A stretch of DNA of 64,000 bases, taken from contig NZ_LMIJ01000023.1 in NCBI RefSeq assembly GCF_001428665.1, positions 228,727 to 292,726 of the forward strand. Direction: 5' to 3'. Positions within the stretch are counted from its first letter, which is position 1. Every line of letters starts with the position of its first letter. The notes below the pieces were generated by a model. It was not told the origin of the DNA and searched no databases. It saw only the letters and a program-made list of their open reading frames with translations. Shown here piece after piece: positions 8,803-19,488 of the stretch. A program made the position numbers and the translations under genes. The stretch is from Acidovorax sp. Root219. GTDB taxonomy: Bacteria; Pseudomonadota; Gammaproteobacteria; Burkholderiales; Burkholderiaceae_C.

Positions 8803-9552
8803 TCAGCGCGCCAGTTCCTCGCGCACGGCCGCCACCTGCCGGCGCGAGACGGTGAGCACCTCCGTCATGCCCTGCAGGCGCACGGCCCAGCCGTCGCCTT
8901 CCTCTGGGTCGTAGTGCTTTTCGAGCGCGCGCACGGCGCGCCGCGCCACCAGCGCATTGCGGTGGATGCGCAGGAAGCGCGTGGGGTAGCGCGCCTCCAG
9001 CTCGCTCAGCGCGCCGTCCATGATGTAGCTGCGCGTGGCGGTGCGCACCGTCACGTACTTCTGCTCGGCCTTGAAATACAGCACCTCGGCCAGCGGCAGG
9101 CGTTCGGTGCGGCCCCGGTCCTGGATCACCAGCGCCTCGCCATCGGCCGCCGAAGCGGCTGCCGGGATGTGTGCCGGCCGGGTGGTGCGCTGCACCTTGG
9201 CCAGGGCCTGCTGCAGGCGCTCGCGCCGCACCGGCTTGGTCAGGTAGTCCACTGCATCGAGCTCGAAGGCACTCACCGCATGGTCGGCATGCGCGGTCAC
9301 GAAAACCACGGCCGGTGGGCGCGCCAGCGCCTGCAGGGCGTGCGCCAGGCCGAGGCCGTCCTGGCCCGGCATGTGGATGTCCAGCAGCACCAGGTCGAAG
9401 GCGCTGCCCCCGGTGGGCCCCAGCAACGCCATGGCCTCGCCGGCGTTGCCGGCTTCGGACACGGTGGTGTGCAGTGTCTCGGCGCAGTCGCCCAGCAGGG
9501 TGCGCAGGCGGCTGCGGGCCAGGGCTTCGTCGTCAACGATGAGGATGTTCAT
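8803..9552 (-). CDS. LytTR-type response regulator (AlgR-like)
   Basis: 249 residues. The receiver domain has the acidic pair at residues 7-8 (ILIVDDEALAR), phospho-acceptor Asp58 in VLLDIHMPG, the Thr of VFVTAHADHA and the Lys of YLTKPVRRERL. A C-terminal LytTR DNA-binding domain follows (from about residue 140, with FLRIHRNALVARRAV). Its ATG overlaps the stop of the sensor kinase gene by four bases, so the pair is translationally coupled. In Comamonadaceae and Pseudomonas this pair is AlgR/AlgZ-like. Targets cannot be read here. Confidence 0.93.
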   Translation of the reverse strand: MNILIVDDEALARSRLRTLLGDCAETLHTTVSEAGNAGEAMALLGPTGGSAFDLVLLDIHMPGQDGLGLAHALQALARPPAVVFVTAHADHAVSAFELDAVDYLTKPVRRERLQQALAKVQRTTRPAHIPAAASAADGEALVIQDRGRTERLPLAEVLYFKAEQKYVTVRTATRSYIMDGALSELEARYPTRFLRIHRNALVARRAVRALEKHYDPEEGDGWAVRLQGMTEVLTVSRRQVAAVREELAR

Positions 9553-10733
9553 GGCGCGGCATTGCGGGTAGGAGCGGAAGGAGGCGGGGTGGAGGAGGGC
9601 GGCGTCGCGGGCCGGCCATGCCGCCTCGGGCGCCGGGATACGCGGGCCGGTGCGCCCTGCACGGGCAGGGAGATGCGCACCTGGTAGAGGCCATCGAGCA
9701 CCCCGGCGGTGAATTCGCCCTGCACATCATGCAGCAGGGCCAGGCGCGCACGCACATTGGCCAGGGCGATGCCATGGCCGCGCGGTACGTCGTGGTAGCG
9801 GATGTCGCTGGCGGGCAGCGTGTTGGTGATGCGCACCACCACGCGGTTGCCGCGCAGCTCGGTCATCACCTTGAGCTTGCCACCGCGCGGGCTGGGTTCC
9901 ACGCCGTGCTTGACGGCATTTTCCACCAGCGGCTGCAGCAGCAGGGGCGGCAGGCGGGCGCTGTCGGTGCGCGGGTCCAGGCTCCACTGCACCTGCAGGC
10001 GCTTGCCAAAGCGCACCTCTTCGATGCCCAGGTAGCGGCGCGCCAGGGTGATCTCCTCGGCCAGCGTGGTCGATTCGCCCTGCTCGACGAGCGCCACGCG
10101 GAACAGGTCGCTCAGGTCTTCCAGCAGCGATTCGGCCTTGGCGGGCTCCTTGCGCACCAGCGCGATCGCGCTGTTGAGCGTGTTGAACAGAAAGTGCGGG
10201 CGAATGCGCGACTGCAGCTCGGTCAGGCGCGCCGTGGTGGCCGCCGGGGTGCGCCCGCGCGCACGCAGGACCAGGGCCGCGACCAGCAGGGCCGCGAGCA
10301 GCGCCCCCGTGGCGGCACTGGCCACCCAGGGCGAGCGCTCGGCCACACCGGCCAGCGTGAGCATGGCGCAGGCGTACAGGCCCGCCAGTGCCCCCAGGGC
10401 CACGCCGGCCGCATACTGCGGGCCGGTGCGCAGGTTCTGCAGCACCGTCTTCAAGCTGCAGGCCGTGATCAGCCAGGCCAGCGTGGCCGGCAGGGCGCCG
10501 CCCGTGACCAGGGCCATGCTGGCCAGCCACTGGGCCGGGGTCTGGGCGCCGAACAGGGTGCCCACGCCCACCACGACCTCGACGAACAGCACGGCCCGCA
10601 GCACCACGCCGACTTGGCAGGCGTCGAACACCAGCGCCCTTCCGGCAGGGGGCTGGCCACTGCGCGAAGGGCCTCTGGGCGGGTCCGATTCGGCGTCGGG
10701 AGGCGGGGTCGATAAAATTTGCGTGTTTTGCAT
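9549..10733 (-). CDS. Sensor histidine kinase, LytS/AlgZ type
   Basis: 394 residues. About four hydrophobic segments occupy residues 38-155, followed by the His_kinase domain with the phospho-acceptor His in [17 protein letters not shown], the N-box [17 protein letters not shown] and the G-box [13 protein letters not shown]. The last 45 residues are a disordered Arg/Pro-rich tail. The gene is upstream of and coupled to the LytTR regulator, and divergent from argH with 51 bases between starts. The gene begins ATGCAAAACACGCAAATTT; a shorter start is not obvious. Confidence 0.92.
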   Translation of the reverse strand: MQNTQILSTPPPDAESDPPRGPSRSGQPPAGRALVFDACQVGVVLRAVLFVEVVVGVGTLFGAQTPAQWLASMALVTGGALPATLAWLITACSLKTVLQNLRTGPQYAAGVALGALAGLYACAMLTLAGVAERSPWVASAATGALLAALLVAALVLRARGRTPAATTARLTELQSRIRPHFLFNTLNSAIALVRKEPAKAESLLEDLSDLFRVALVEQGESTTLAEEITLARRYLGIEEVRFGKRLQVQWSLDPRTDSARLPPLLLQPLVENAVKHGVEPSPRGGKLKVMTELRGNRVVVRITNTLPASDIRYHDVPRGHGIALANVRARLALLHDVQGEFTAGVLDGLYQVRISLPVQGAPARVSRRPRRHGRPATPPSSTPPPSAPTRNAAP

Positions 10734-10784
10734 TGCGGCATCCGGGTGTTCCGGGTGTCAGAACTACCGGATTATTGCCCTCCC

Positions 10785-12254
<1,470 letters not shown>

Positions 12255-12379
12255 CTCCTGGCTGGGTGTATTTCTTGCATGGTGAGGTAGCCGCCCACCG
12301 GCGGTGCATGACAGCGCAGCAGCGTGCGGCTACGATCCTCGCCTGTTGCATCTGATTACCTATCCGCTGGAGCCCCCGC

Positions 12380-13366
12380 ATGACCTCGCCTCGCCGCCGT
12401 CTTCTCGTCAACACCCTGCGCACCGGTGCGCTGCTGCTGGGCCTTGCGGCCGCAGGCCTGGCATCGGCCCAGCCCAAGCCGATCCGGTTGCTGGTGGGTT
12501 TCCCCGCTGGCGGTGGTACCGATGCCATCGCGCGCACCCTGGCCGAAAAGCTCAAGGACGAGCTCGGTACCTCGGTGGTGGTCGAGAACAAGCCCGGCGC
12601 AGGCGGGCAGATCGCCGCCCAGACCCTCAAGGCCGGCCCGGCGGACGGCACGGTGTTGTTTCTCACCCACGACCACACCATCTCCATCCTGCCCCAGGTC
12701 GTGAAGAACGCCGGCTTCGACCCCGCGCGTGATTTCGTGCCCGTGGTCGGCATCGCCACCTTCGTGAATGCCTTCGCCGTCTCGGGCGGTACGCCCGCCA
12801 AGTCGTTTGCCGAGTACGTCAGCTGGGTCAAGAGCGCCGGCGGCGGCAAGGGCGCCGTGGGTATCCCCGCCCCGGCATCCACCCCGGAATTCCTGGTGAA
12901 GCTGGTGGGCGGCAAGTTCGGCATCGATCTGGTGTCGGCACCCTACCGGGGCAGTGCGCCCATGATGGCTGACATGCTGGGCAACCAGATCGGTGCCGGC
13001 GTGGCCTCCATCCCCGATTTCATCGAGAACCACAAGGCTGGCAAGGTGCGCGTGGTGGCCGTGCTGGGCAAGGCCCGCCAGGCCGCCATGCCCGACGTGC
13101 CCACCTTCGACGAGCTGGGCCTCAAGGGCTTCGAAGACCTGCCCTACTACGGCATCTATGCCCCCACCGGCACGCCGCAGAAGTTCGTCACGGACTTCTC
13201 GAACGCCGTGGCCAAGGTGATCGCCATGCCCGAGGTTCGCGACCACCTCACCGCCATGGGCCTGACCGTGGGCCACATGTCGCCCACGCAGTTCGCCGCG
13301 CGCGAAAAGGCCTACACCGCCGCCTGGACCAAGATCATCAAGGACACCGGCTTCGTGGCCCAGTAA
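12380..13366 (+). CDS. Bug/TctC-family tripartite tricarboxylate transporter substrate-binding protein
   Basis: 328 residues with a signal peptide ending LAAAGLASA-QP (about residue 30). The Bug fold shows the standard first strand IRLLVGFPAGGGTDAIART, then VVENKPGAGGQIAAQ, and PYRGSAPMMADMLGNQI in the hinge region. Periplasmic Bug proteins bind carboxylated small molecules. No TctA/TctB membrane genes are adjacent, so this is one of the orphan Bug proteins typical of Betaproteobacteria. It stands alone between argH and a cyclase gene. Confidence 0.93.
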   Translation: MTSPRRRLLVNTLRTGALLLGLAAAGLASAQPKPIRLLVGFPAGGGTDAIARTLAEKLKDELGTSVVVENKPGAGGQIAAQTLKAGPADGTVLFLTHDHTISILPQVVKNAGFDPARDFVPVVGIATFVNAFAVSGGTPAKSFAEYVSWVKSAGGGKGAVGIPAPASTPEFLVKLVGGKFGIDLVSAPYRGSAPMMADMLGNQIGAGVASIPDFIENHKAGKVRVVAVLGKARQAAMPDVPTFDELGLKGFEDLPYYGIYAPTGTPQKFVTDFSNAVAKVIAMPEVRDHLTAMGLTVGHMSPTQFAAREKAYTAAWTKIIKDTGFVAQ

Positions 13367-13399
13367 TCCCGTCTGCGCAGGCCGGCTCCCATCCCCTTT

Positions 13400-14863
13400 A
13401 TGCCCACCGCTCGCCTGCCAGCGCACTGGCTGCGGTCCCGCTTCCTGCCCTTGCTGGTGGGACTGGCCAGTTGCGCGCTGGCCATGCTGCTGGCCTGGCT
13501 GGTGATCGACATCTCGAACACCAAGGCGCGCACCGAGATCGCGGCGCGGGCACAAACCCATCTTCTCGAAATTCGCGACCGGCTGGACCGGCAGTTGCAG
13601 AGCACATTGTCGGTGCCAGAGACCGTGGCCGCCTTCGTGGCAGCGCAGGGCCAGATGGAGCCAGAGATCTTCGCCTCGGTGGTCGGGCGGCTGCTGGAGA
13701 GCCAGCGCAACATCCGCAACCTGGCGCTGGCGCCGGACAATGTCATCAGCGACATCTACCCGCGCTTGGGGAACGAAAAGGCCCTGGGCCTGCGCTACCT
13801 GGACAACCCCCAGCAGCGCGGCGCGGTAGAGCGCGCCATCCAGACCCGGCGTACCGTGGTTGCCGGCCCGATCCCGCTGGTGCAGGGCGGGCTGGGGATC
13901 GTCAGCCGTACGCCGGTATTCCTCACCAGCCTGCCGGGGGCCCGCCCCGGGGCGGAGCCACGCTATTGGGGCATCGTCTCGCTTGCGGTGAATGCCGATA
14001 CGCTGTTTGCCGATGTGGGGCTCAACACGGACCAGATGGGCTTCCAGGTGGCAGCCCGCGGGCTTGATGCGACCGGAGCCCAAGGGGCCGTGTTCATTGG
14101 TCGCGCAGCCCTGTTTGACGACAAGCCGGCCACGCTCGACGTGCCCTTGCCCGGGGGTGGCAACTGGACCCTGGGCGCCGTGCCCGTGGGTGGCTGGAAG
14201 GCCGCCGGCAGCGCGCCCGCGCTGGTCGTGACCATGTCGTACGTGTTTGCCGTGTTGCTGGGCCTGCTCAGTGCCTGGCTGGTGCGTGCCCACCAGCAGG
14301 TGCTGGCGCTGGCCAGCCACGACCGCCTCACCGGGCTGCCCAACCGTCGCCTGTTCGAAGACCGCCTGTCCCAGGCCGTGCTGGCCGCCTACCGCGACCA
14401 CCGTGCCGGCGCGCTGCTGCTGGTGGACCTTGATGGCTTCAAGGCCATCAACGACAGCATGGGCCACGGCTGCGGCGACCAGGTGCTGGTGCGGGTAGGC
14501 CAGCGCCTGGCGGGGCTCGCCCGTGCCAATGACACGGCTGCACGGCTGGGGGGCGACGAGTTCGCCCTGGTGTTGAATGCGGTGACTTCGCCGCAGGCCG
14601 CGATGGAAATCGCCCAGCGGGTCATCCAGGACATGCTGGCACCCATCGGCCTGGACAACGGCGAGCATGTGCGCATCGGTGTCAGCATCGGTGTGGCCGT
14701 GTTCCAGGGCGACGCGGCCGAAGCACTGCCGGCGCTGATCGACCGGGCCGACCAGGCGCTGTATGCCAGCAAGCGCACCGGCAAGGGCAAGGCCACGCTG
14801 GCCGACTCGGCCGAGTTGCACACCTATGCGACGCAGCCGCTGAACAGCTCCACCATGCCGTGA
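13400..14863 (+). CDS. CHASE-domain diguanylate cyclase
   Basis: 487 residues. A membrane helix (about 15-38) is followed by a periplasmic CHASE domain (about 60-260), a second membrane helix (about 275-297) and a GGDEF domain. The active-site motif GGDEF is intact (residues 384-388), and the inhibitory I-site RAND lies at residues 375-378, exactly five residues before the motif, so product feedback is expected. The DGFKAINDSMGHGCGD segment is canonical. It makes cyclic di-GMP in response to an unknown small extracellular ligand. The start at 13400 lies 33 bases after the Bug gene, so co-transcription is possible. Confidence 0.94.
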   Translation: MPTARLPAHWLRSRFLPLLVGLASCALAMLLAWLVIDISNTKARTEIAARAQTHLLEIRDRLDRQLQSTLSVPETVAAFVAAQGQMEPEIFASVVGRLLESQRNIRNLALAPDNVISDIYPRLGNEKALGLRYLDNPQQRGAVERAIQTRRTVVAGPIPLVQGGLGIVSRTPVFLTSLPGARPGAEPRYWGIVSLAVNADTLFADVGLNTDQMGFQVAARGLDATGAQGAVFIGRAALFDDKPATLDVPLPGGGNWTLGAVPVGGWKAAGSAPALVVTMSYVFAVLLGLLSAWLVRAHQQVLALASHDRLTGLPNRRLFEDRLSQAVLAAYRDHRAGALLLVDLDGFKAINDSMGHGCGDQVLVRVGQRLAGLARANDTAARLGGDEFALVLNAVTSPQAAMEIAQRVIQDMLAPIGLDNGEHVRIGVSIGVAVFQGDAAEALPALIDRADQALYASKRTGKGKATLADSAELHTYATQPLNSSTMP

Positions 14864-15009
14864 ACCATCCACTCAGATGGCTGTGGCAGTGCCCATGGCT
14901 GGATTGGCCTGACGGGCCAGCCGAAGTTGTAAAACATGGGGTGGATGCGGTGAAATTGCCGAAAATGGCCCCATCTGATAATGATGTGCCACTTCCTGGA
15001 ACCCATGCC

Positions 15010-15864
15010 ATGAAGCGATTTCCCCGCCTTTCCAAACTCGCCCGGCGCCTTGCGCTGTCGGGTGTGCTGGTGTCGAGCACGGCTGCGGTGCATCCGGCCC
15101 CCGTGGGCGCTGCGGGTTCGGCGCCCGGGTCCAAGACGACACAGTCATCGTCCGCCTCCCACTATGCGCGTTGGCAAGCCAGCATGGACGCGTTTGCCTC
15201 CGCCGACAAGGCCCAGGCGCCTGCCGAGGATGGCGTGCTCTTCGTGGGCAGCTCCACCATCCGCTTCTGGACGCAGTTGCCGCAGGATTTTCGCGACGTG
15301 CCGGTGGTCATCAACCGCGGCTTTGGCGGTTCCACCATGGCCGACTGCCAGTACTTCGTGAAGCAGTTGGTACTGCAGTACCGCCCGCGCCAGGTGTTCG
15401 TTTATGCCGGGGACAACGACCTGGCCGAAGGCCGCTCGCCCCAGCAGGTGCTCGAGAGTTTTGAGGGCTTTGTGGCCGCCGTGCGTGCCGAACTGCCCGA
15501 CACGCGCATTGCCTATATCTCCATCAAACCGAGCCCCTTGCGCGCCGAGCTGATGCCCAAGGCCCGCGAGGCCAATGCCCTGCTCGCAGGCTATGTGCGC
15601 AGCTTGCCCAACAGCGATTACATCGACATCTTCACGCCCATGCTCGACCTGCAGGGCGCGCCCCGGGCCGAGCTCTTCGGGCCGGACCGCCTGCACATGA
15701 GCGATGCCGGCTACCGGCTGTGGCGCTCGGTCATTGCCGACTATGTGGGCCGTGGCCAGCCCGCGCTGCAAACTGCACCGGGCAAGGCGGGCAACGAAAC
15801 CGCTGCGGCTGCGGTGGTCGCGGTACCTGCCCTGGCGGCCGCCCAGGTCAGCACCGGCCGCTGA
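15010..15864 (+). CDS. SGNH/GDSL hydrolase, exported
   Basis: 284 residues from ATG 15010, chosen because a signal peptide follows (LARRLALSGVLVSSTAAVHP). SGNH blocks are visible: block I GVLFVGSSTIRFW (catalytic Ser), block II INRGFGGSTMADC (Gly), block III VFVYAGDNDLAEG (Asn) and block V DRLHMSDAGYRLW (Asp and His). The family hydrolyses esters, often acyl or acetyl groups on lipids and polysaccharides. It is convergent with the OpgC-like acyltransferase gene 16 bases downstream; opposing acylation roles on a glycan are possible but speculative. The C-terminal 35 residues are Ala-rich and probably disordered. Confidence 0.9.
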   Translation: MKRFPRLSKLARRLALSGVLVSSTAAVHPAPVGAAGSAPGSKTTQSSSASHYARWQASMDAFASADKAQAPAEDGVLFVGSSTIRFWTQLPQDFRDVPVVINRGFGGSTMADCQYFVKQLVLQYRPRQVFVYAGDNDLAEGRSPQQVLESFEGFVAAVRAELPDTRIAYISIKPSPLRAELMPKAREANALLAGYVRSLPNSDYIDIFTPMLDLQGAPRAELFGPDRLHMSDAGYRLWRSVIADYVGRGQPALQTAPGKAGNETAAAAVVAVPALAAAQVSTGR

Positions 15865-15880
15865 GCTTCCCGCAGTTGCC

Positions 15881-17140
15881 TCAACCCGGCGCGACCTTGG
15901 CCTTCGGCGGGTCGCGCGGCTTGGGCTGCACCCCCTGGCGGGCGGACGCAGGGGGGTACATGGGTGGGCGTTTCTGTCCGGGTGCCAGGACCGCCGGCGG
16001 GGTGGTGTCCTCCCCGGGTTTCTTTTCCAGCCACAAGGTGGCGCGTGCCACCGCATAGAGCACTGCGAAGGCTGCGGCCAGCAGGGCCAGGTCCATTCCC
16101 CAGGGACGGTCGTACTTCGCCCCCAGCCCCGCCAGCACCACGAGCACCAGTACCAGGTGCGCGCAGAACACCGGCAGGGACGCCGACCCCAGCGTCTCCA
16201 GCCAACGCTGGCGCGGCATGCGGGTGGCCAGCCGAGGACCGTAGTGGATGGCAAGCACCACCAGCGCAAACAGGTTGATCATGCGCATCGGCCCCAGGGC
16301 CCATTTGTCGAACCAGGGGTTGAACCCGGCGTACGGACCCTCGGGATGGAACGGTATTTGCCCGACCAGGTGGCGCCAGCACATCAGGAAAATGGCCAGG
16401 GCCAGGGCCAGCAGCACCGACCAGCGCGGAAAGGTGAACGACGGCGCATTCGGGTCATTGCGCGTGGCGCCCATCCACAGCCCCAGCATCCACAGGAACT
16501 GCCAGCTCCACATCACGAAGGCCCCCGTTTCGTTGAAGGGCACGGGTAGCGGCACGATGGCGTTGATGCCGTCGTACACCCAGTGCGAGAGCCCGAACTG
16601 CGCGGCCAACCAGACCAGCCCGCTCACCACCATCACCGGCCGCCAGCCCCAGACAAAGGCCAGCACCATCACCCAGGGGCTGGCCAGCATGAACAGCACG
16701 TACAGCGGCAGGATGTCCAGGAGCGGCGGCTCATAAAGCAGCAGCAGCCCACCCACCAGCGCGGTGAACGGCTGCTTGACGTAGAAGTTCAGCAGGTCCA
16801 CCACGGCAGGCTGCTCGATGCGGATGCCGATGAAGGCAATCACGGTGAACAGGAACAGCAGCAGCGCTGCGTGGCAGGCGTAGATCTTGAGGGCCCGGCG
16901 CCAGAAGGCGTGGTGCATCTCGGCCACGCTCTTGCGCCAGGCCACACGGCCGTAGACCATGCCGGCCATGTAGGCCGACAGCAGCACGAAGCCCTCCGCC
17001 GCCGAAACGAAGCCGAAGGGCTGGCCCAACGGCGAGGTGAACCGCGTGGGCAGATGCGTCACTGTCATCAGCAGCAGCATCAGCCCCCGGGCTGCATCGA
17101 TTTCCCAACTGCGTGGGGACGGAGCGGTTGCGGGGGCCAT
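15881..17140 (-). CDS. OpgC-type membrane acyltransferase
   Basis: 419 residues with about ten membrane helices. The N-terminal REIDAARGLMLLLMTVTH-like opening (WEIDAARGLMLLLMTVTHL), followed by GFVSAAEGFVLLSAYMAGMVYGR, is characteristic of the OpgC family, which adds succinyl groups to periplasmic glucans in the inner membrane. The last 50 residues are Pro/Lys-rich and cytoplasmic. The gene starts nine bases after the catalase stop on the same strand, so the two are likely co-transcribed (katE-like first). No opgG/opgH genes are in the window, so the acceptor is unproven. Confidence 0.88.
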   Translation of the reverse strand: MAPATAPSPRSWEIDAARGLMLLLMTVTHLPTRFTSPLGQPFGFVSAAEGFVLLSAYMAGMVYGRVAWRKSVAEMHHAFWRRALKIYACHAALLLFLFTVIAFIGIRIEQPAVVDLLNFYVKQPFTALVGGLLLLYEPPLLDILPLYVLFMLASPWVMVLAFVWGWRPVMVVSGLVWLAAQFGLSHWVYDGINAIVPLPVPFNETGAFVMWSWQFLWMLGLWMGATRNDPNAPSFTFPRWSVLLALALAIFLMCWRHLVGQIPFHPEGPYAGFNPWFDKWALGPMRMINLFALVVLAIHYGPRLATRMPRQRWLETLGSASLPVFCAHLVLVLVVLAGLGAKYDRPWGMDLALLAAAFAVLYAVARATLWLEKKPGEDTTPPAVLAPGQKRPPMYPPASARQGVQPKPRDPPKAKVAPG

Positions 17141-17149
17141 GGAGGCTCT

Positions 17150-19273
17150 TCAGGCGAGGGTGCGCACCTTCGGCTCGCGGTCCCACTGCCGTGTCTGCGC
17201 GGCGGCGATGAAGGCCTTGCTGTCCTTGGGGTCCATCACGCCGGCATCGGGCTCTATGCCGGCGGCCTGCACGATGGCCTGCGACCCTGGGCAGGCGCCG
17301 ATCGCCTTGAGGTGGCCGAAGGCATCGCGGAACCAGTCCACCGCGGCGGCTTCCCGCGAGAGCTTGTTGCCCATCTCCGTCGAGAGGATGGAGGCCACGG
17401 CATCGAACACCGTGGAAGGCGTGCCGGCAAGTTGGCCATCGGCGGGCAGCCGGCTGCCGTCGTCCATCTTGGCACCGCCCACCTTGGGGGCCACGATCTT
17501 CACGGTGGCACCGGCCTTTTCCACGGCCTTCTTGAAAGTCGCAACCGACTTCGCGTTGGAGCCATCGTCCACCAGCAGGCCCACGCAGCGGCCCTCCAGC
17601 GTGGGCTTCATGCGGTCGATGATGCGCAGGGCAGGCGAAAGCGGCATGTCCTGTGGCTGCACCGCGGCGGCGGGAGCGGGTGGCAGGGCGTCCATGCCCA
17701 GGCCATCGGCCACGCGCTGGGCGAGGGCTGCGTCCACATGCTGCAGGTGGCCCACCACCGCTTCGCGCACATGCACCGTGGCCACCTTGGAGAGCTCGAA
17801 CACGATGGCCGAGGCCATGTGCGCCTGCTCCACCTCGCTCTGGCTGCGAAAGAACATGCGCGCCTGGCTGTAGTGGTCGGCGAAGCTCTCGGCGCGCACC
17901 CGGCCCTTGGCGCCGTCGTCGGCGGGACGTTCAGCAAAGTGTTTGAAGCCCTGCGCCAGCGAGGCGCGCGGCGTATCGCCCTGCAGGCTGCTGGGCTCGT
18001 AGTTCACGCGGCCCTTGGGCACCTGCATCTGCATGTGGCCATCGCGCTGCATGTTGTGGAATGGGCACTTGGGAGCGTTGACCGGGATCTGCGCGAAGTT
18101 CGGGCCGCCCAGGCGCGACAGCTGCGTGTCCAGGTACGAGAACAGCCGGCCCTGCAGCAACGGGTCGTTGGAGAAGTCCACGCCCGGCGGCACGTTGGCG
18201 GGGCAGTAGGCCACCTGCTCGGTCTCGGCAAAGAAGTTGTCGGGCCAGCGGTTGAGCACCATGCGGCCGATGGTGCGCAGGGGCACCAGCTCCTCGGGGA
18301 TCAGCTTGGTCGCGTCCAGGTGGTCGAACGGGAACTTCGCCGCGTCTTCCTCGGTGAACAGCTGCACGGCAAAGTCCCACTCGGGGTAGTTGCCGGCCTC
18401 GATGGCTTCGAACAGGTCGCGGCGGTGGTAATCGTTGTCTGCCGCCTGCAGCTTCACGGCCTCGTCCCACACGGTGGACTGGATGCCGAGCTTGGGTCGC
18501 CAGTGGAACTTCACGAAGGTGCTTTTGCCCTCGGCGTTGACCAGCCGGAAGGAGTGCACGCCAAAGCCCTCGATCATGCGCAGGCTGCGCGGGATGGTCC
18601 GGTCGCTCATGGCCCACATCACCATGTGCAGGGTTTCGGGCATCAGCGAGACGAAGTCCCAGAAGGTGTCGTGCGCACTGCCCGCCTGCGGGTAGCCGCG
18701 GTCGGGCTCCATCTTCACGGCGTGCACAAGGTCGGGGAACTTCATCGCGTCCTGGATGAAGAACACCGGGATGTTGTTGCCCACGATGTCCCAGTTGCCC
18801 TCCTGGGTGTAGAGCTTGACAGCAAAGCCGCGCACGTCGCGCGGTGTGTCCACCGATCCGGCGCCGCCGGCCACGGTGGAAAAGCGGGTGAAAACGGGCG
18901 TCTGCACGCCGACTTCGGTCAGCACGCGGGCGGTGGTGAATTCGGCCAACGACTCGGTCAGCTCGAAGTAGCCGTGCGCGGCTGTGCCGCGGGCGTGCAC
19001 GATGCGCTCGGGAATGCGCTCGTGGTCGAAATGCGTGATCTTCTCGCGCAGGATGAAGTCTTCGAGCAGCGTCGGCCCGCGGGGGGTGTCGCGCAGCGAA
19101 TTCTGGTTGTCGGCGATCGGAATGCCCAGCTGCGTGGTCATGACGGGGTGATCGCCGCCGGCTTGCTGTTGCAATTCGTCACCATTGCCACGCTGGGTGT
19201 CTGGGGACGGGGTGGTGGAAGGGGTCGAACGTGGCTTATCCGCAGTTTTGCGGATGGCTGGGGACTTGGCCAT
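17150..19273 (-). CDS. katE: Large-subunit haem catalase (HPII type)
   Basis: 707 residues from ATG 19273 with GGAG seven bases upstream; the open frame runs on to 19447 but without a ribosome site. A disordered Ser/Thr/Pro-rich N-terminus of about 45 residues precedes the catalase core: active-site His in [15 protein letters not shown], Asn in [15 protein letters not shown], and the proximal Tyr region [15 protein letters not shown]. The flavodoxin-like C-terminal domain of large catalases follows (from about residue 550, [14 protein letters not shown]). It disproportionates hydrogen peroxide in the cytoplasm. It is divergent from the alpha-2-macroglobulin gene (215-base gap). Confidence 0.95.
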   Translation of the reverse strand: MAKSPAIRKTADKPRSTPSTTPSPDTQRGNGDELQQQAGGDHPVMTTQLGIPIADNQNSLRDTPRGPTLLEDFILREKITHFDHERIPERIVHARGTAAHGYFELTESLAEFTTARVLTEVGVQTPVFTRFSTVAGGAGSVDTPRDVRGFAVKLYTQEGNWDIVGNNIPVFFIQDAMKFPDLVHAVKMEPDRGYPQAGSAHDTFWDFVSLMPETLHMVMWAMSDRTIPRSLRMIEGFGVHSFRLVNAEGKSTFVKFHWRPKLGIQSTVWDEAVKLQAADNDYHRRDLFEAIEAGNYPEWDFAVQLFTEEDAAKFPFDHLDATKLIPEELVPLRTIGRMVLNRWPDNFFAETEQVAYCPANVPPGVDFSNDPLLQGRLFSYLDTQLSRLGGPNFAQIPVNAPKCPFHNMQRDGHMQMQVPKGRVNYEPSSLQGDTPRASLAQGFKHFAERPADDGAKGRVRAESFADHYSQARMFFRSQSEVEQAHMASAIVFELSKVATVHVREAVVGHLQHVDAALAQRVADGLGMDALPPAPAAAVQPQDMPLSPALRIIDRMKPTLEGRCVGLLVDDGSNAKSVATFKKAVEKAGATVKIVAPKVGGAKMDDGSRLPADGQLAGTPSTVFDAVASILSTEMGNKLSREAAAVDWFRDAFGHLKAIGACPGSQAIVQAAGIEPDAGVMDPKDSKAFIAAAQTRQWDREPKVRTLA

Positions 19274-19488
19274 GGATGCTCCAGAGAAGGTGTCGTGGGA
19301 CGGATCAACAAGCATCTTTCGCCAGGGAAGGTCACGACGGGGTAGGACCATGGGCCGTCCTCCTGTCGGCCGTGTAAAAATGGCCTCTGCGTGAAGTGGT
19401 GCACGCTCTGGATACGTAAGTGCTTGCAACGCAGGCCTGCATGCCATGCGGTTTTGTTACGCTTGCCAGTTCCTTTGGAGGGGATCGC
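19274..19488. other. Divergent intergenic region between katE and the alpha-2-macroglobulin gene
   Basis: 215 bases hold both promoters. The right-hand end carries a very strong ribosome site, GGAGGGG at 19477-19483, six to seven bases before the GTG start at 19489. I see no convincing OxyR-like or sigma-70 boxes. Confidence 0.5.

Noticed and set aside
16583..19345. 920-codon plus-strand frame across the OpgC and catalase genes
   Set aside because: It is a shadow of two well-supported minus-strand genes; composition is His/Gly/Arg-rich with no motifs.
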